Shown here: in pieces, positions 56,101 through 64,000 of the stretch | Position numbering within the stretch: the first letter of the stretch is position 1 | Layout: every line of letters begins with the position of its first letter | Source of the DNA: Agaribacter marinus | Lineage (GTDB): Bacteria; Pseudomonadota; Gammaproteobacteria; Enterobacterales; Alteromonadaceae | DNA: 64,000 nucleotides | Reading direction: 5' to 3' | Assembly (NCBI RefSeq): GCF_030160655.1 | Contig: NZ_BSOT01000007.1 | Location: 207,384-271,383, forward strand | Position numbers and translations under genes: made by a program | Notes under the pieces: generated by a model | What the model was told of the DNA's origin: nothing | Database searches by the model: none | The model's input: the letters and a program-made list of their open reading frames with translations, nothing else

Positions 56101-59100
56101 GCAGGAAGAACAATTACCAATGAATATGACTCGTTAGGCCGAGTAACATCTGTAACGCAACCTGAGGTTCAATTCGGCAGCGTAGATGGCAACGGAAACA
56201 TCTTGTTAGCACGAGGCGCGCCACTAACCACATATGAATACAATGCCTTTGGAGAAGTTGCTCATACCTATGAGAAAATCAATGCCAGCGAACATGCCGT
56301 TACATCATATTTTTACGACAAGTTAGGCAATCAGACGCATGTAATTGATGCAGAGGGGTATGTTACTCAGCGTTCGTACAACGCATTTAACCAAATCGAT
56401 GGCCTAAGGGAATATGCTGAAGCAACCAGTGAGCGGGCTTATAGACCAACGCCTAGTGAGACTGTGAAGGATCGTGTTTGGGAGTATGAATATGATACTT
56501 TAGGGCGCAAAACTAAAGACATACAGCTAAATATTCAACATCATCATGTCAGTGGCAATGAGAGTTTGTCAATTGGTGGGCCTGACAATGAAAATAGTGA
56601 AGTAGAAACTGAATACGATAACGTAGGTAATATCGTAAGAATTGACAGCAATGGACGCGTTAGCGTAAATACATACGACGCGTTAGGTAGATTGACTCAA
56701 AGCGCGTTACCTCAAACCGAAGTAGTGACCAACGCTGCCACATTGACTGATTCAGTTAACCGCAGTACTCAGTCGTTAGTAACAGAGTACCGATATGATA
56801 TTCATGGCAATGCGATATATACCATTCAAGGAGTGGCATCAGTTGACACTTCTGAAAAAACAATCGGCACGTTATCTGCTTCTGACAACAATAACCGTGT
56901 ACTAACTCAATGGTTTAATGCACGCAATAACGTAATAAAACTAAAAGCGGCAAATAATGCCGAAACCACTTTTAGCTATGATTATCGTGGCAACATAGTA
57001 GAAGAAAAACGTGCGTTTTTGAATCCTGGTGTAGTGTTCAATTATGACGTAAAAGCAACACTATATATTGATATAGATATTGACCAATTAGGTAATCGAA
57101 CCAGCGATCCTATTAGAGAAGAAATTACTTTACCTTCAACAGTCAATTTTGATGAGAATACTGGGATTCTATCGGGCTTTTTGCATAAAAATTTCCTTAG
57201 TGATATAGAAGCGCTAGTAATAGACGTTATAGTTACTAATGAGCTAGGAGAACAAGTCGCTAGCGTCACCACTGACCGGATTGCAAGCAGTAGTTCACAA
57301 ATCAGTATTCGAGAAGAAATTCCTAATTGGCGATTCAGTTCAACACCCGAACAAACTGAATATTCGATTACAAATTACAGGTATGACAATTTAGGTCAAG
57401 TAACAGACACTACCTTATCTCACTTAGCCGACGATACAAATACTATTCAGAGTAAACTGGTCTCTGAGTACAACAGCTATGGTGAGATAGATGCTCAAGG
57501 TGACCCACAATTTAACGGCGCTAGCAATGCGGCATTGCAGGAATACTTTGTTTACGATAATGCCGGTCGCCTGACGAATACCAATCAAGGGGATGGCGCA
57601 CAAAAACAATATGTTTACGATTTACGCGGAAATGTGGTTAAGAGTACTCACGCTATTCAAGGTGACACGTTCAACAAACTTGATGCACTCGGACGAGTTG
57701 TCACGCAGTATCAAAGTAGCAGAGAAGTATACTTACCATCGTTCAGAGTAACGTTAAATCAGACACCACGCGTTAGACAAGAATATGATCGTTGGGGGAA
57801 TATTACTCAACTAACCAATGCCTTAAATAAAACAACCACTTATACCTATAATCACAATAACCAAATATTGTCTGAGACAAGGCCCATTGTTTCTATTGTC
57901 GACGAGAATGGCAATGCTAAACAAGATAGTCCGACTTTTCATAACCGCTATGATATTCATAACCAGCTTATTGGGCGCCAAGATGCCAATGGCAATTGGC
58001 GCTACAATACGTTTAATGCGGGTGGCGATTTAACTAGGACCCAAGATGAAACAGGTAACAGCACATATTTGGGCTACAATGTATTTGGCGAACAAGTCAC
58101 CACTGAAAACGCTATCGGATATACTTCTGTTAATAAAGTTAACAAGCTTGGGCAGGTGGTTGAAACAGGCGACCTGCGCAGAGCAGACGAACAAAGCTCA
58201 TTGCAGTATAAAAAACTTAATACATTTGAATATAATGAGTTAGGTCATAAAACTGCATTTACTAATGCACTTGAACAAACATACGAATATAACACCGATA
58301 TTCGTGGCAATATAATTCGCTCGTATACACCAGAAGGCGTTGAGATGAGCTATGCCTTTGATCGTAAAGGCAATCAAATAAGAGAAACTTACGAGCGTAT
58401 ATACGAAGGTACAAATGTTGAGCAAGTAACGTCGCGATTTAATTATTTCGGTCAACAAGTGTACAAAAACGACTTAGGCGGCAACGAATATCGGTTTGAA
58501 TATGAGCAAGGCCAGCTACAAAATCGTAAACTAGATCTTAAAATTACTAACTATACATCTGACGATCAAACGGTCAGTTACGAATATTATGACAATGGTT
58601 TACTGAAAAAAATTAGCGATTCATCAACGGGTAGCAGTAGTAACTTTGCGTATGACCTCAATGGGCAGTTAGTTAGCGAAACGCGTAACGTAACTAATAG
58701 CCTTGGTGAGGTCTTAGTTGAACGTACCGATACTATTTATGACGACTTAGGCAGAGTGGCACGGGTATTGGTGACAGAAGTGCCAAATGAGAGTGCGAGT
58801 GGCGCCGAAAAAATACGTTCGGCGTTAACTTATACATATGATGCCATGGGTAACCGCCGTACGGTAGAAGTACTGAATGGTTATAGCGGCAATATTAGTT
58901 TAGAAGCCGCACCAATTGTCAATCCGAATGCGCCAGATATACATTATACTCCGGCAAGTATTGGTGAAGCGTACCGGCAAACGATAGGCTTCTCATCTGA
59001 AATATTTTTAAACCCTAGCAGCACTGCACCGACTTACGACCTCTTATATAAAGATGGCAATGAGTATGTTGAAGTGCCAGCGAACCATTGGCTGCAACTA

Positions 59101-62100
59101 GAAATAGCGGGTGAAGGTGATGAACAAACGCTTTCCTTAGTATCATCGAGCGCCCAAGGTGGAAAGCATGAATATGCTATTCGAGCATCAAATGCGAATA
59201 AACCTGAGTTTTTCACCGTATTGCCCATTTATTTGCCCGTTGTAAGTGACTTAAAGCCTCGATTTACTAGTGTGCAAGGTTTTTCGGGGGTTAAACCGAT
59301 TATTGAAGGTCACGTTTATGAAGAAGTAGTTGATTTAAATAAATATATCGAAGACCCAGAAGGTAATAGGCTAAATTTTACCTTGAATTTAGCTGAAGGA
59401 CAAAATATCCCCAGTTGGCTGCTAGTCGGTTACCTTAAAGAGACAACCGATGGGCGCCCCCAGTTTGTATCACTTGACATTCAAGGGTTAAGATCCATTC
59501 CACTGTCAAGCAATGCAACAAAATTATTGTTTCGAACAACAACCAATGCATATGGGGATCCTAGAATTGTCCCTATAGATCAAAGTATTGATTCGATTGA
59601 CTTTAGTATCGTTGCGAATGATGGCGAGTTAAACTCAGTTCCGCTTGATTTAACCCTCAATATTGAGGCATTAGAATTAGTACCTATTCCTACCTTAGTA
59701 CACGGCGAAGGCGCAGATTTTACCTATCAAGTAAAGGTAAAGAATGTGCCTGCGGGGCATAAAATCAGCTATAAATTGGTGCATGAAGAGGTACTTGGTC
59801 GCCTTAGCATAAATAAAGAGACTGGTTTACTTTACAATAAGGCTGGGTCATTCCGTCACGGTTCATACCCTGTAACGGTTGTCGTTACTAACGAAACTAC
59901 AAAACAAGTACTTACTCAATCATTTGATATTAATGTTCAAGATACGGTTGCGTCTACACCCGATGACGGCTCTATGTACATCGAACATATTCCTACGTTG
60001 CGACATGGTGAGTCATTAATTAACGAATTAAAGCATGATGTTGTTGTTAAAAATGCAGGTGAAAACCTTAAATTTAGCTTGCAGTTTACGGGGGATTTGG
60101 GGCGGCTTAGGATTGATCAATCTACAGGTGTATTGACTAATGTTGCTGGTGCATATAAGCAGGGAACATACCTTGCAAGAGTTTTTGTTACTGATCTTGA
60201 CTCTGGTATCTCAGTATCTCAGCGATTCCATATTGTGGTAGACGATACGATCCATGAAGAAATGAGTATTGAGTCAATCGGCGAACTTATCAATGGAACG
60301 CAAACGTTATCTCATGACGAAGGTAAGGAATATTCATATCAAATTAACGTAGCTAATATTCCTATTGGGCACGCTATTGAATATGAGATTCAGCATGAAG
60401 AAATACTTGGACGTCTAGAGATAAATCCGTTTACAGGCTTACTTAGTAATAAAGCCGGTGGCTTTAAGCAGGGATCTTACCCAATCACCTTAATTGTGAG
60501 AGATGTAACCAAAGGAACTGAGCTCCAACAAGCGTTTGTACTCGTTGTGAATGATACGGTTACGCCAGCACCCCTGAAAATTGGCACTATAGGTACGAGA
60601 ATTGACGGCATGGACACGATTGTTCATGGAGAAGGTGTAGGTAATAAATTTACACAAGCAGTACCGGTAAGTAATAAACGTGTAGCAAGCTCACTCACCT
60701 ACGAGCTCATTCACACCCTAGAAGAAAATGATGAGTTGCTAGGGCGGTGGACGATAGATAGAAAAACTGGCGTAATGGAGAATATTGCAGGAGCGTATAG
60801 GCAAGGCACGTATTACGGAACTGTTAGGGTAACAGAGTCCTTTACGGGGCGCGTAGCGGAAAAAAGCGTACGGTTAGTCGTAAACGATACTATAGATGAG
60901 ACGACACTGCCACCTACAGAACCGACACCACCTAGTGCTCCAGAGGTTAGTTTGTCGAGCTACTCTGTAAAAGAAGGGCAGCATAAAAGTGTAGACATAA
61001 TTGTGCCAAATGGAACAACGATCAATGCTGTTGGCGGTTTACCTTCAGGGATGAGATTAGTAGGTAGTACAATTACTGGGGCACCTGAGTTTAGCGAGAG
61101 TGGTGAACATTCAATTACGGTTTATGTAGATGTTCAGGGAACAACTTATAATAAAGAATTGATGTTATTTGTACAGAATACAAATACCACACCATACAAA
61201 AACAACGTCAAGAATTTTGTTTTGGAGATGAAAGCCGGTGACGTCGAGAGGAATTTTCCACTATTTGATAATTATTTTAAAGATGACGAAAGTATATCTC
61301 AGCTTAAATATAGAATTGTTAGTCGTGAAGGAGCTGATAGTGCTAGTCTAAAACTCATTAGTGATGGAAGACGATTATCTTATACTCGGACAGATGATGG
61401 ATACCATACTGTTTCAGCAACAGTTATTGCGACCGACTTAGATGGAAATGGGTTGGACTCAGAGCCAGTCACATTTACCTTTGAGTACCCAGGCGTTACA
61501 CCAGAACCAGAAGTTAACACCAGGCCTTACTTTAAGAATACCCCAGCTCACTTACGCGAAGGATTTGTGTCAAGTACTGAGTTTTCGGGTCAGTTTGATT
61601 TACGCCAACATTTCGACGACGACAACAATGGTGATACCTTAAGTTTTCAGTTGAGTAATGGAAGTGCTTCAGGATACAGGATAGAGGGAAATTACCTAAT
61701 TTATGAGCGTCTCACTAGTGCTTGGCAAAACCCTAAAGCGTCGGTACGAGCATATGATGGTAAGCAATACTCTAGTAGTTACGCCAATTTTGAGTTTATT
61801 GTTGATAATCTAGACCCAAGCTTCGCGCCAACGGTAAAGTTCTTCAAAAAGCCAGAATTTGTTGAAGGTAGCCGCGGAGGCTTTTTCCTTTCATTGACGG
61901 GCGCGGGTACAAAAGTTATCAGTGTCGAAAAGCCTGATTGGCTCGACTATGACGGAGATGAACAATTTGGTGGTGTTCCTGGTTACCACGATCAAGGCAA
62001 GCATGATCTTGTTGTAACGATAGAAGATATTTACGGTAGACGCGTAACAGAAACGCTTTCTTTCAATGTTGCTGATAACTCGATGAGTATTAGAAGTATT

Positions 62101-64000
62101 CCGACGCTTCGTCATGGCGAATCACCTACAAATGCATTAGCATATCAAGTTAGGCTTAATAATGTTAAACCAAATCATAGTATTAGTTATTCATTTTCCT
62201 CTAGAGGTGGTTTCGGGCAATTATATGTAAGTGATACTGGCTTGATTACTAATATTGCGGGTAGCAGAAAAGGAGGAAATACATATTCACCGACATTGTT
62301 GGTAAAAAACAATACTACTGGCGAGCAAGTTTCTCAAACATTTAATATTGTTGTCGAGGACACGCATATTGATGGTACGATACAGCCTAGAAGCGCACAA
62401 GCGGCCAGCGCTTCGCTAATTTCTCCACAGTTGTCTACTCAAGTCAGTCTCCTATCACAGGCAAATGAGAGTACTACTGAGACGTTAAATATTGCTGATT
62501 TGAACGATGGTTCACCAATACTTGCTACGACCAGACAGTTGTCAACATCTGTAACACCAAGTGCATCACCTGTAGTGTTAAGTAATACAGTTGCGTTAAC
62601 TCAGGCAACTAGTGCTTCAAATGATATCAGCACTGCAGACCAAATAGCACACTTCACCTTTGATAACGATGCCAGTGATGTGACTGGTGCGACTAACAGT
62701 AATTTAAGTGGCGGTGCCAGTGTTGATGTTGACGGTGGCTTATTTGATGGTGCACTGCGCTTAGACGGAGTAGACGACAGAGTAATCATTAATAATCGCG
62801 ATGGTATTAACTCGCAAGGCATGTATACATCTAAGACCATCGCCTTGTGGTTTAAAATGGATGATGCCAATGGCGGGCGTCAGGTGATTTATGAGCAAGG
62901 CGGCGCGCATGGTGGTTTAAATATTTATATCGATAATGACACTTTGTATACCGGTGGTTGGGATATCAACCAACAAGGCAATGACGCCGAAGTTTGGCCC
63001 GGTACCTTTAAATCTATTGGTGGACTTGAAGCGAATAAATGGTATCACGTCGCCTTGGTGTTGGATGCTAATGAGACGCCTACGCAGTTAACGCAAGGTG
63101 CGTTAAGGGCATATTTAAATGGGACGGAGTTTGATACTGCCAACAGCCAAGGCATGCAGTTAGCCACGCACAATAATGGTATTGGTGTGGGTGGTATAAA
63201 CAGCGAAACCCGCATGCATGATGGTATGACAGCAGGTAATGCGTTCTTCGCAGGCGCTGTGGATGATGTGGTGTTATGGAACCGGGTGCTAGATGATATC
63301 GAAATCAGTCAATTGTCTAAGGTTATCGACCCCGCGTTATCGATGGCAATATTGGTGGATGACCACGAAGAAATTTTCTTTAACGGTGAGTTGGTTGACG
63401 GAGGATTGACCGGCGACAGATGGAATCAAGCCGAAGCAGTGAATGTCACGCAGCAAACTGGTAAGAATGTGATTGCGGTTAAGGCCGTGGATACAGGCGG
63501 TGGTTACCGTATGGTCGCGCAAATTGATACAACCAGTGGTCGTTTTCATAGTAATGGTAAGTGGAAGGTGTCGAGCACTTATCAGGCGGGTTGGCAGGAC
63601 GTCGACTTTGATGATAGCGCTTGGGAAGATGCGCGGGAATTGGGCGTGTTTGACCGCACTGACCAACATGGCATTGCACCTGATGGTATTGCTAAAGAGA
63701 TTTGGTCACAAGATGCAGGCGGTACGGTGTACTTCCGTTATGTGTTGGATTACGACGATGTGACGGGGGAAACCACCGATGTTAATGTTATATACGGTAC
63801 AGATAATAAACAAACGCTTACGGGTACTGCAGAAGATGAAATCTTAAAAGGCTATGGCGGCAACGACACTTTAAAAGGCGGCGGTGGTGCCGATGTGTTA
63901 ATCGGCGGCGCGGGGAATGACCGGCTAGAAGGTGGCGGGGGTAAAGATACCTACATTTACCGCCGGGGCGATGGTACCGATGAAATCAGAGATACGAGTG
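50197..64000 (+). CDS. Giant Rhs/YD-repeat protein with Ig-like, LamG and RTX domains, 3' end outside window
   Basis: The frame is open from ATG 50197 (AAAAGGAA seven bases upstream) to the last base, at least 4,601 codons with no stop. Residues 1-68 have no signal peptide. Residues about 69-2888 are Rhs/YD repeats (YEYDDAGRQ, RYDAFGRIVSQTDAEGN, many dozens), interrupted near 2282-2369 by an Ig-like insert. Residues 3029-4057 are Ig/cadherin-like, with five copies of one module (3164-3251, 3265-3352, 3358-3455, 3462-3566, 3967-4057). A LamG-like jelly roll lies at about 4149-4374 (IALWFKMDDANGG, WYHVALVLDAN). A galactose-binding-like domain lies at 4383-4520. RTX nonapeptides begin at 4531 (GGNDTLKGGGGADVLIGG, then DTYIYRRGDG). 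RTX repeats and lack of a Sec signal imply type I secretion. The usual Rhs toxin junction and C-terminal toxin are absent from the visible part. Export genes are not in the window. Confidence 0.93.
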   Translation, partial: MVAVVASESAGLFNSSLSLIGPQGAHGNANLGQGNERVFVNASTGSLVIQGQDSGVASVGANFGVLRTYNSMGSIDDQNGQDNWRLGFLSTIEGSFGNSQVTRVTADGASQTFERQGSTNTYYSKDGAGAHDKLTYSSGTWQYEEGSSLLRLEYDSSGRQTAALDKNGFGHRYIYEDGQLKKIRSDVEVAEGSITTLESTIEYKDQLIESIVSLGANNEDIRRQYYQYDKFDRLEHVVIDLTPDDNSIADGKVYTTTYEYESDSSQRVSSITQTDGSTLSFFYYGADESNTGKIKRIVDGANGEMSYSYESGLDNTTITKQTVAGREYSFITDSEGRLIEKHSLVDEQIVKTSYIYTTEGEIESITQGSSQSVTFSYSNGNQVGQTDGEGNSVSRRFNADNLLLVESTLLEQPGEAPKNLLSYYVYDGKNLRFSVSPEGRVSEYEYNSLGQLYQEKRYHSNKYTFDSEDIRSIDSPELTLSDMTNWLASISNVDKHGISIVEYAYDFRGQLSSQTQYSEVNADGSAKQDSAQINYYHYDMIGRLISETSPELRQKAYAYDGLNRIIAEYDVEQVSAANADASPTDLETRTTLVTNEYNDALKQITTTQQNGLVTTSEFDAAGRLISIDTGVATNTDKFNEQGFYYDAEGRQVANLHANGAKSYTLYDDAGRVQYTVDQAGVITAYSYTDASQLSTLITYANETVSTSGWVDDTGFVEGEGGSVALTAITAVLDSSRSTAEDRKIRYEYDDAGRQILSIDALGAVTEYRYDSSSRRTHVISHDIVVDVNQENISAPTPSQKARIERTFYNDDGLVKAVVDADGYAIEFEYDGSGRQIATTEFASQSFVYSESGYNKATQLTGSWAELQPEMSADSADSVSSQGQNRVSHTLYNALGQIISTISPEGKVRSIEYYDDGQVYRTIDYFLPEYTYADGDLTLPQAHLEDVTITYTYNERGQVSTETRLPNGAVTIFGYNIQGYLISTSTHLVGDESGESARNTIFKKDELGRTVGLADGEDAASISLTSETDIVAAIDALDNSQIFDKKGRLTSSTDEEGNTTYYFYDSRDLVVATISDAGEVRRNEYNNFGELVEQISYVNRLPIEAIRTLNGGDITSGLSVTLNGAASDNDIKTDYSYTRRGNLDITSTNIRNGAAANGRYVDNDYNRFGELSFVNTKLSDSEIRTDKFIYNARGLRIGTTIDFDNSSANNTAINANMSTRYDAFGRIVSQTDAEGNETLFAYNDQAGEGTEVTLSYQSNRGRVSEVTSYDLLGRTVTVQKGVLTNNDLDVENQITYQYDGANRTQFIIDGEGNATQLSFNVHGDLTDTVNGKMLGGELTDIQAHTHLEYDKDGNTVTRIEGYGSSNTVTTTYIYDDNNRLTHSTLDPDGIAALTRYHYDNEGRVVTSIDPENHKTRFAYDGVGRLAHTIDSTGSLTSYTYDANGNKTSETVFNADFSPYVNGYDNDDALSANAISRWVSDTSAAVGMQYHYLYDASDRLVASFDPVGAAVVNSYDKRGLVIAQRKFANSAPLSVTDKLAMASGEISADNADTLLPLAIADKDTQSASIYDDNGRVVFSLESDTNGQARVKQNIYDAAGLLVQTRAFATTIPYGESYTPANVAAQLSLTEQNGESNDDLTTQHRASRFYYDGIGRLRFTIDSEGNVSETRYDDAGRVERTISYAKSLSEISGLSDLPSVNYSSLTAAYSNPVFHADDRVSITTYDSAGRIASTETGGLSESWTYNRAGQKTSYTNRNGEVWLYAYDNAGRLTREFTPIIENVQWQRDNSIQALSFARQVTEITYDDLGNVTSRKIGVIPLRRATTTATGSTAKFLLDSASVSQLADAEIEQSQTTVFEYDELGRQTKVIEPNADNAPSVSSETFYNPLGQAVVNKIVTDGSTIYSYKAYDAAGQVRFDVDAEGYVSEYEYDAFGNQVSLTRYEKRLTMTLRNSANEIQIAAIQSRLGSLGAGRTITNEYDSLGRVTSVTQPEVQFGSVDGNGNILLARGAPLTTYEYNAFGEVAHTYEKINASEHAVTSYFYDKLGNQTHVIDAEGYVTQRSYNAFNQIDGLREYAEATSERAYRPTPSETVKDRVWEYEYDTLGRKTKDIQLNIQHHHVSGNESLSIGGPDNENSEVETEYDNVGNIVRIDSNGRVSVNTYDALGRLTQSALPQTEVVTNAATLTDSVNRSTQSLVTEYRYDIHGNAIYTIQGVASVDTSEKTIGTLSASDNNNRVLTQWFNARNNVIKLKAANNAETTFSYDYRGNIVEEKRAFLNPGVVFNYDVKATLYIDIDIDQLGNRTSDPIREEITLPSTVNFDENTGILSGFLHKNFLSDIEALVIDVIVTNELGEQVASVTTDRIASSSSQISIREEIPNWRFSSTPEQTEYSITNYRYDNLGQVTDTTLSHLADDTNTIQSKLVSEYNSYGEIDAQGDPQFNGASNAALQEYFVYDNAGRLTNTNQGDGAQKQYVYDLRGNVVKSTHAIQGDTFNKLDALGRVVTQYQSSREVYLPSFRVTLNQTPRVRQEYDRWGNITQLTNALNKTTTYTYNHNNQILSETRPIVSIVDENGNAKQDSPTFHNRYDIHNQLIGRQDANGNWRYNTFNAGGDLTRTQDETGNSTYLGYNVFGEQVTTENAIGYTSVNKVNKLGQVVETGDLRRADEQSSLQYKKLNTFEYNELGHKTAFTNALEQTYEYNTDIRGNIIRSYTPEGVEMSYAFDRKGNQIRETYERIYEGTNVEQVTSRFNYFGQQVYKNDLGGNEYRFEYEQGQLQNRKLDLKITNYTSDDQTVSYEYYDNGLLKKISDSSTGSSSNFAYDLNGQLVSETRNVTNSLGEVLVERTDTIYDDLGRVARVLVTEVPNESASGAEKIRSALTYTYDAMGNRRTVEVLNGYSGNISLEAAPIVNPNAPDIHYTPASIGEAYRQTIGFSSEIFLNPSSTAPTYDLLYKDGNEYVEVPANHWLQLEIAGEGDEQTLSLVSSSAQGGKHEYAIRASNANKPEFFTVLPIYLPVVSDLKPRFTSVQGFSGVKPIIEGHVYEEVVDLNKYIEDPEGNRLNFTLNLAEGQNIPSWLLVGYLKETTDGRPQFVSLDIQGLRSIPLSSNATKLLFRTTTNAYGDPRIVPIDQSIDSIDFSIVANDGELNSVPLDLTLNIEALELVPIPTLVHGEGADFTYQVKVKNVPAGHKISYKLVHEEVLGRLSINKETGLLYNKAGSFRHGSYPVTVVVTNETTKQVLTQSFDINVQDTVASTPDDGSMYIEHIPTLRHGESLINELKHDVVVKNAGENLKFSLQFTGDLGRLRIDQSTGVLTNVAGAYKQGTYLARVFVTDLDSGISVSQRFHIVVDDTIHEEMSIESIGELINGTQTLSHDEGKEYSYQINVANIPIGHAIEYEIQHEEILGRLEINPFTGLLSNKAGGFKQGSYPITLIVRDVTKGTELQQAFVLVVNDTVTPAPLKIGTIGTRIDGMDTIVHGEGVGNKFTQAVPVSNKRVASSLTYELIHTLEENDELLGRWTIDRKTGVMENIAGAYRQGTYYGTVRVTESFTGRVAEKSVRLVVNDTIDETTLPPTEPTPPSAPEVSLSSYSVKEGQHKSVDIIVPNGTTINAVGGLPSGMRLVGSTITGAPEFSESGEHSITVYVDVQGTTYNKELMLFVQNTNTTPYKNNVKNFVLEMKAGDVERNFPLFDNYFKDDESISQLKYRIVSREGADSASLKLISDGRRLSYTRTDDGYHTVSATVIATDLDGNGLDSEPVTFTFEYPGVTPEPEVNTRPYFKNTPAHLREGFVSSTEFSGQFDLRQHFDDDNNGDTLSFQLSNGSASGYRIEGNYLIYERLTSAWQNPKASVRAYDGKQYSSSYANFEFIVDNLDPSFAPTVKFFKKPEFVEGSRGGFFLSLTGAGTKVISVEKPDWLDYDGDEQFGGVPGYHDQGKHDLVVTIEDIYGRRVTETLSFNVADNSMSIRSIPTLRHGESPTNALAYQVRLNNVKPNHSISYSFSSRGGFGQLYVSDTGLITNIAGSRKGGNTYSPTLLVKNNTTGEQVSQTFNIVVEDTHIDGTIQPRSAQAASASLISPQLSTQVSLLSQANESTTETLNIADLNDGSPILATTRQLSTSVTPSASPVVLSNTVALTQATSASNDISTADQIAHFTFDNDASDVTGATNSNLSGGASVDVDGGLFDGALRLDGVDDRVIINNRDGINSQGMYTSKTIALWFKMDDANGGRQVIYEQGGAHGGLNIYIDNDTLYTGGWDINQQGNDAEVWPGTFKSIGGLEANKWYHVALVLDANETPTQLTQGALRAYLNGTEFDTANSQGMQLATHNNGIGVGGINSETRMHDGMTAGNAFFAGAVDDVVLWNRVLDDIEISQLSKVIDPALSMAILVDDHEEIFFNGELVDGGLTGDRWNQAEAVNVTQQTGKNVIAVKAVDTGGGYRMVAQIDTTSGRFHSNGKWKVSSTYQAGWQDVDFDDSAWEDARELGVFDRTDQHGIAPDGIAKEIWSQDAGGTVYFRYVLDYDDVTGETTDVNVIYGTDNKQTLTGTAEDEILKGYGGNDTLKGGGGADVLIGGAGNDRLEGGGGKDTYIYRRGDGTDEIRDTS
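59686..62367 (+). repeat. Five-copy 88-105-residue extracellular module inside the giant protein
   Basis: Copies at 59686-59949, 59989-60252, 60268-60561, 60580-60894 and 62095-62367. Shared landmarks are IPTLRHGE (or HGEG/HDEG) at the start, a central LGRLxI followed by TGLLxNxAG, an xQGxY strand, and a terminal VVxDTV/I. Four are consecutive. The fifth is separated by other Ig-like domains (60955-62060). The copies differ considerably in sequence, so the duplication is old. Confidence 0.85.

Noticed and set aside
50197..58860. A classical Rhs polymorphic toxin with C-terminal toxin and immunity gene
   Set aside because: No core-end junction, toxin domain, VgrG, PAAR or immunity-sized gene is visible; the YD region leads into Ig-like, LamG and RTX domains.

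Overview
The window looks like chromosome of a marine, polysaccharide-degrading gammaproteobacterium, most likely Alteromonadales (inference). The grounds are AT-rich DNA, a TIGR01782-type TonB-dependent receptor, a glucuronate/mannonate pathway, a lone agar-type GH117 enzyme, an ECF sigma/anti-sigma/outer-membrane-barrel operon, and gltX, dusC and tRNA genes that closely resemble their enterobacterial counterparts. No phage genes, CRISPR array or intact insertion sequence were seen.

Layout. 1-1167 is the 3' part of a beta-propeller-like protein. 1263-13433 is a uronate-utilisation locus: a TonB receptor; a minus-strand operon (exported DUF1080 lipoprotein, NRAMP-like transporter lacking the metal motifs, Gfo/Idh/MocA dehydrogenase, sugar-isomerase-like TIM barrel, uxaC); and a divergent plus-strand GntR regulator with uxuA. 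A double TTGGT-ACCAA type operator lies between the two arms. Together they suggest uptake of a glucuronate-containing glycoside, cleavage possibly by a 3-keto (oxidation/elimination/hydrolysis) route, and conversion through fructuronate and mannonate. No uxuB is present.

13523-18349 holds a GlxA-type regulator, small secreted proteins (PLA2-like, DUF3012, leucine-rich repeat) and an SDR/DUF2141/VTT operon divergent from a Crp-like regulator. 18480-23895 holds a large acidic lipoprotein, a LprI/SH3 protein and an ECF sigma, anti-sigma, barrel operon. 24121-36167 is mixed housekeeping and envelope genes: class II DAHP synthase, esterase, DUF2339, YHS protein with divergent AraC regulator, ATM1-like ABC exporter, EEP-family lipoprotein, orphan solute-binding protein. 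36220-37434 is GH117.

37556-42511 looks plastic. It has a decayed CobW/COG0523 GTPase (frameshift plus large internal deletion) with a candidate Zur box, followed by an intact DUF1826 gene. An OYE/HxlR pair comes next, flanked by two related gene remnants. Last is a zinc-finger/TPR protein with near-identical 126-bp repeats, ending beside tandem tRNA-Val genes. 42512-49984 is core: tRNA-Val x2, gltX, tRNA-Ala, tRNA-Glu x2, dusC and a pair of exported amidohydrolases.

50197 to the window end is one unbroken reading frame of more than 4,600 codons. It encodes about 2,800 residues of Rhs/YD repeats, about 1,000 residues of Ig/cadherin-like repeats (five copies of one distinctive module), a LamG-like domain, a galactose-binding-like domain and RTX repeats that run off the edge. 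There is no signal peptide and no Rhs toxin cleavage junction, so it looks like a type I-secreted giant YD-repeat protein. It is the most unusual object in the window.
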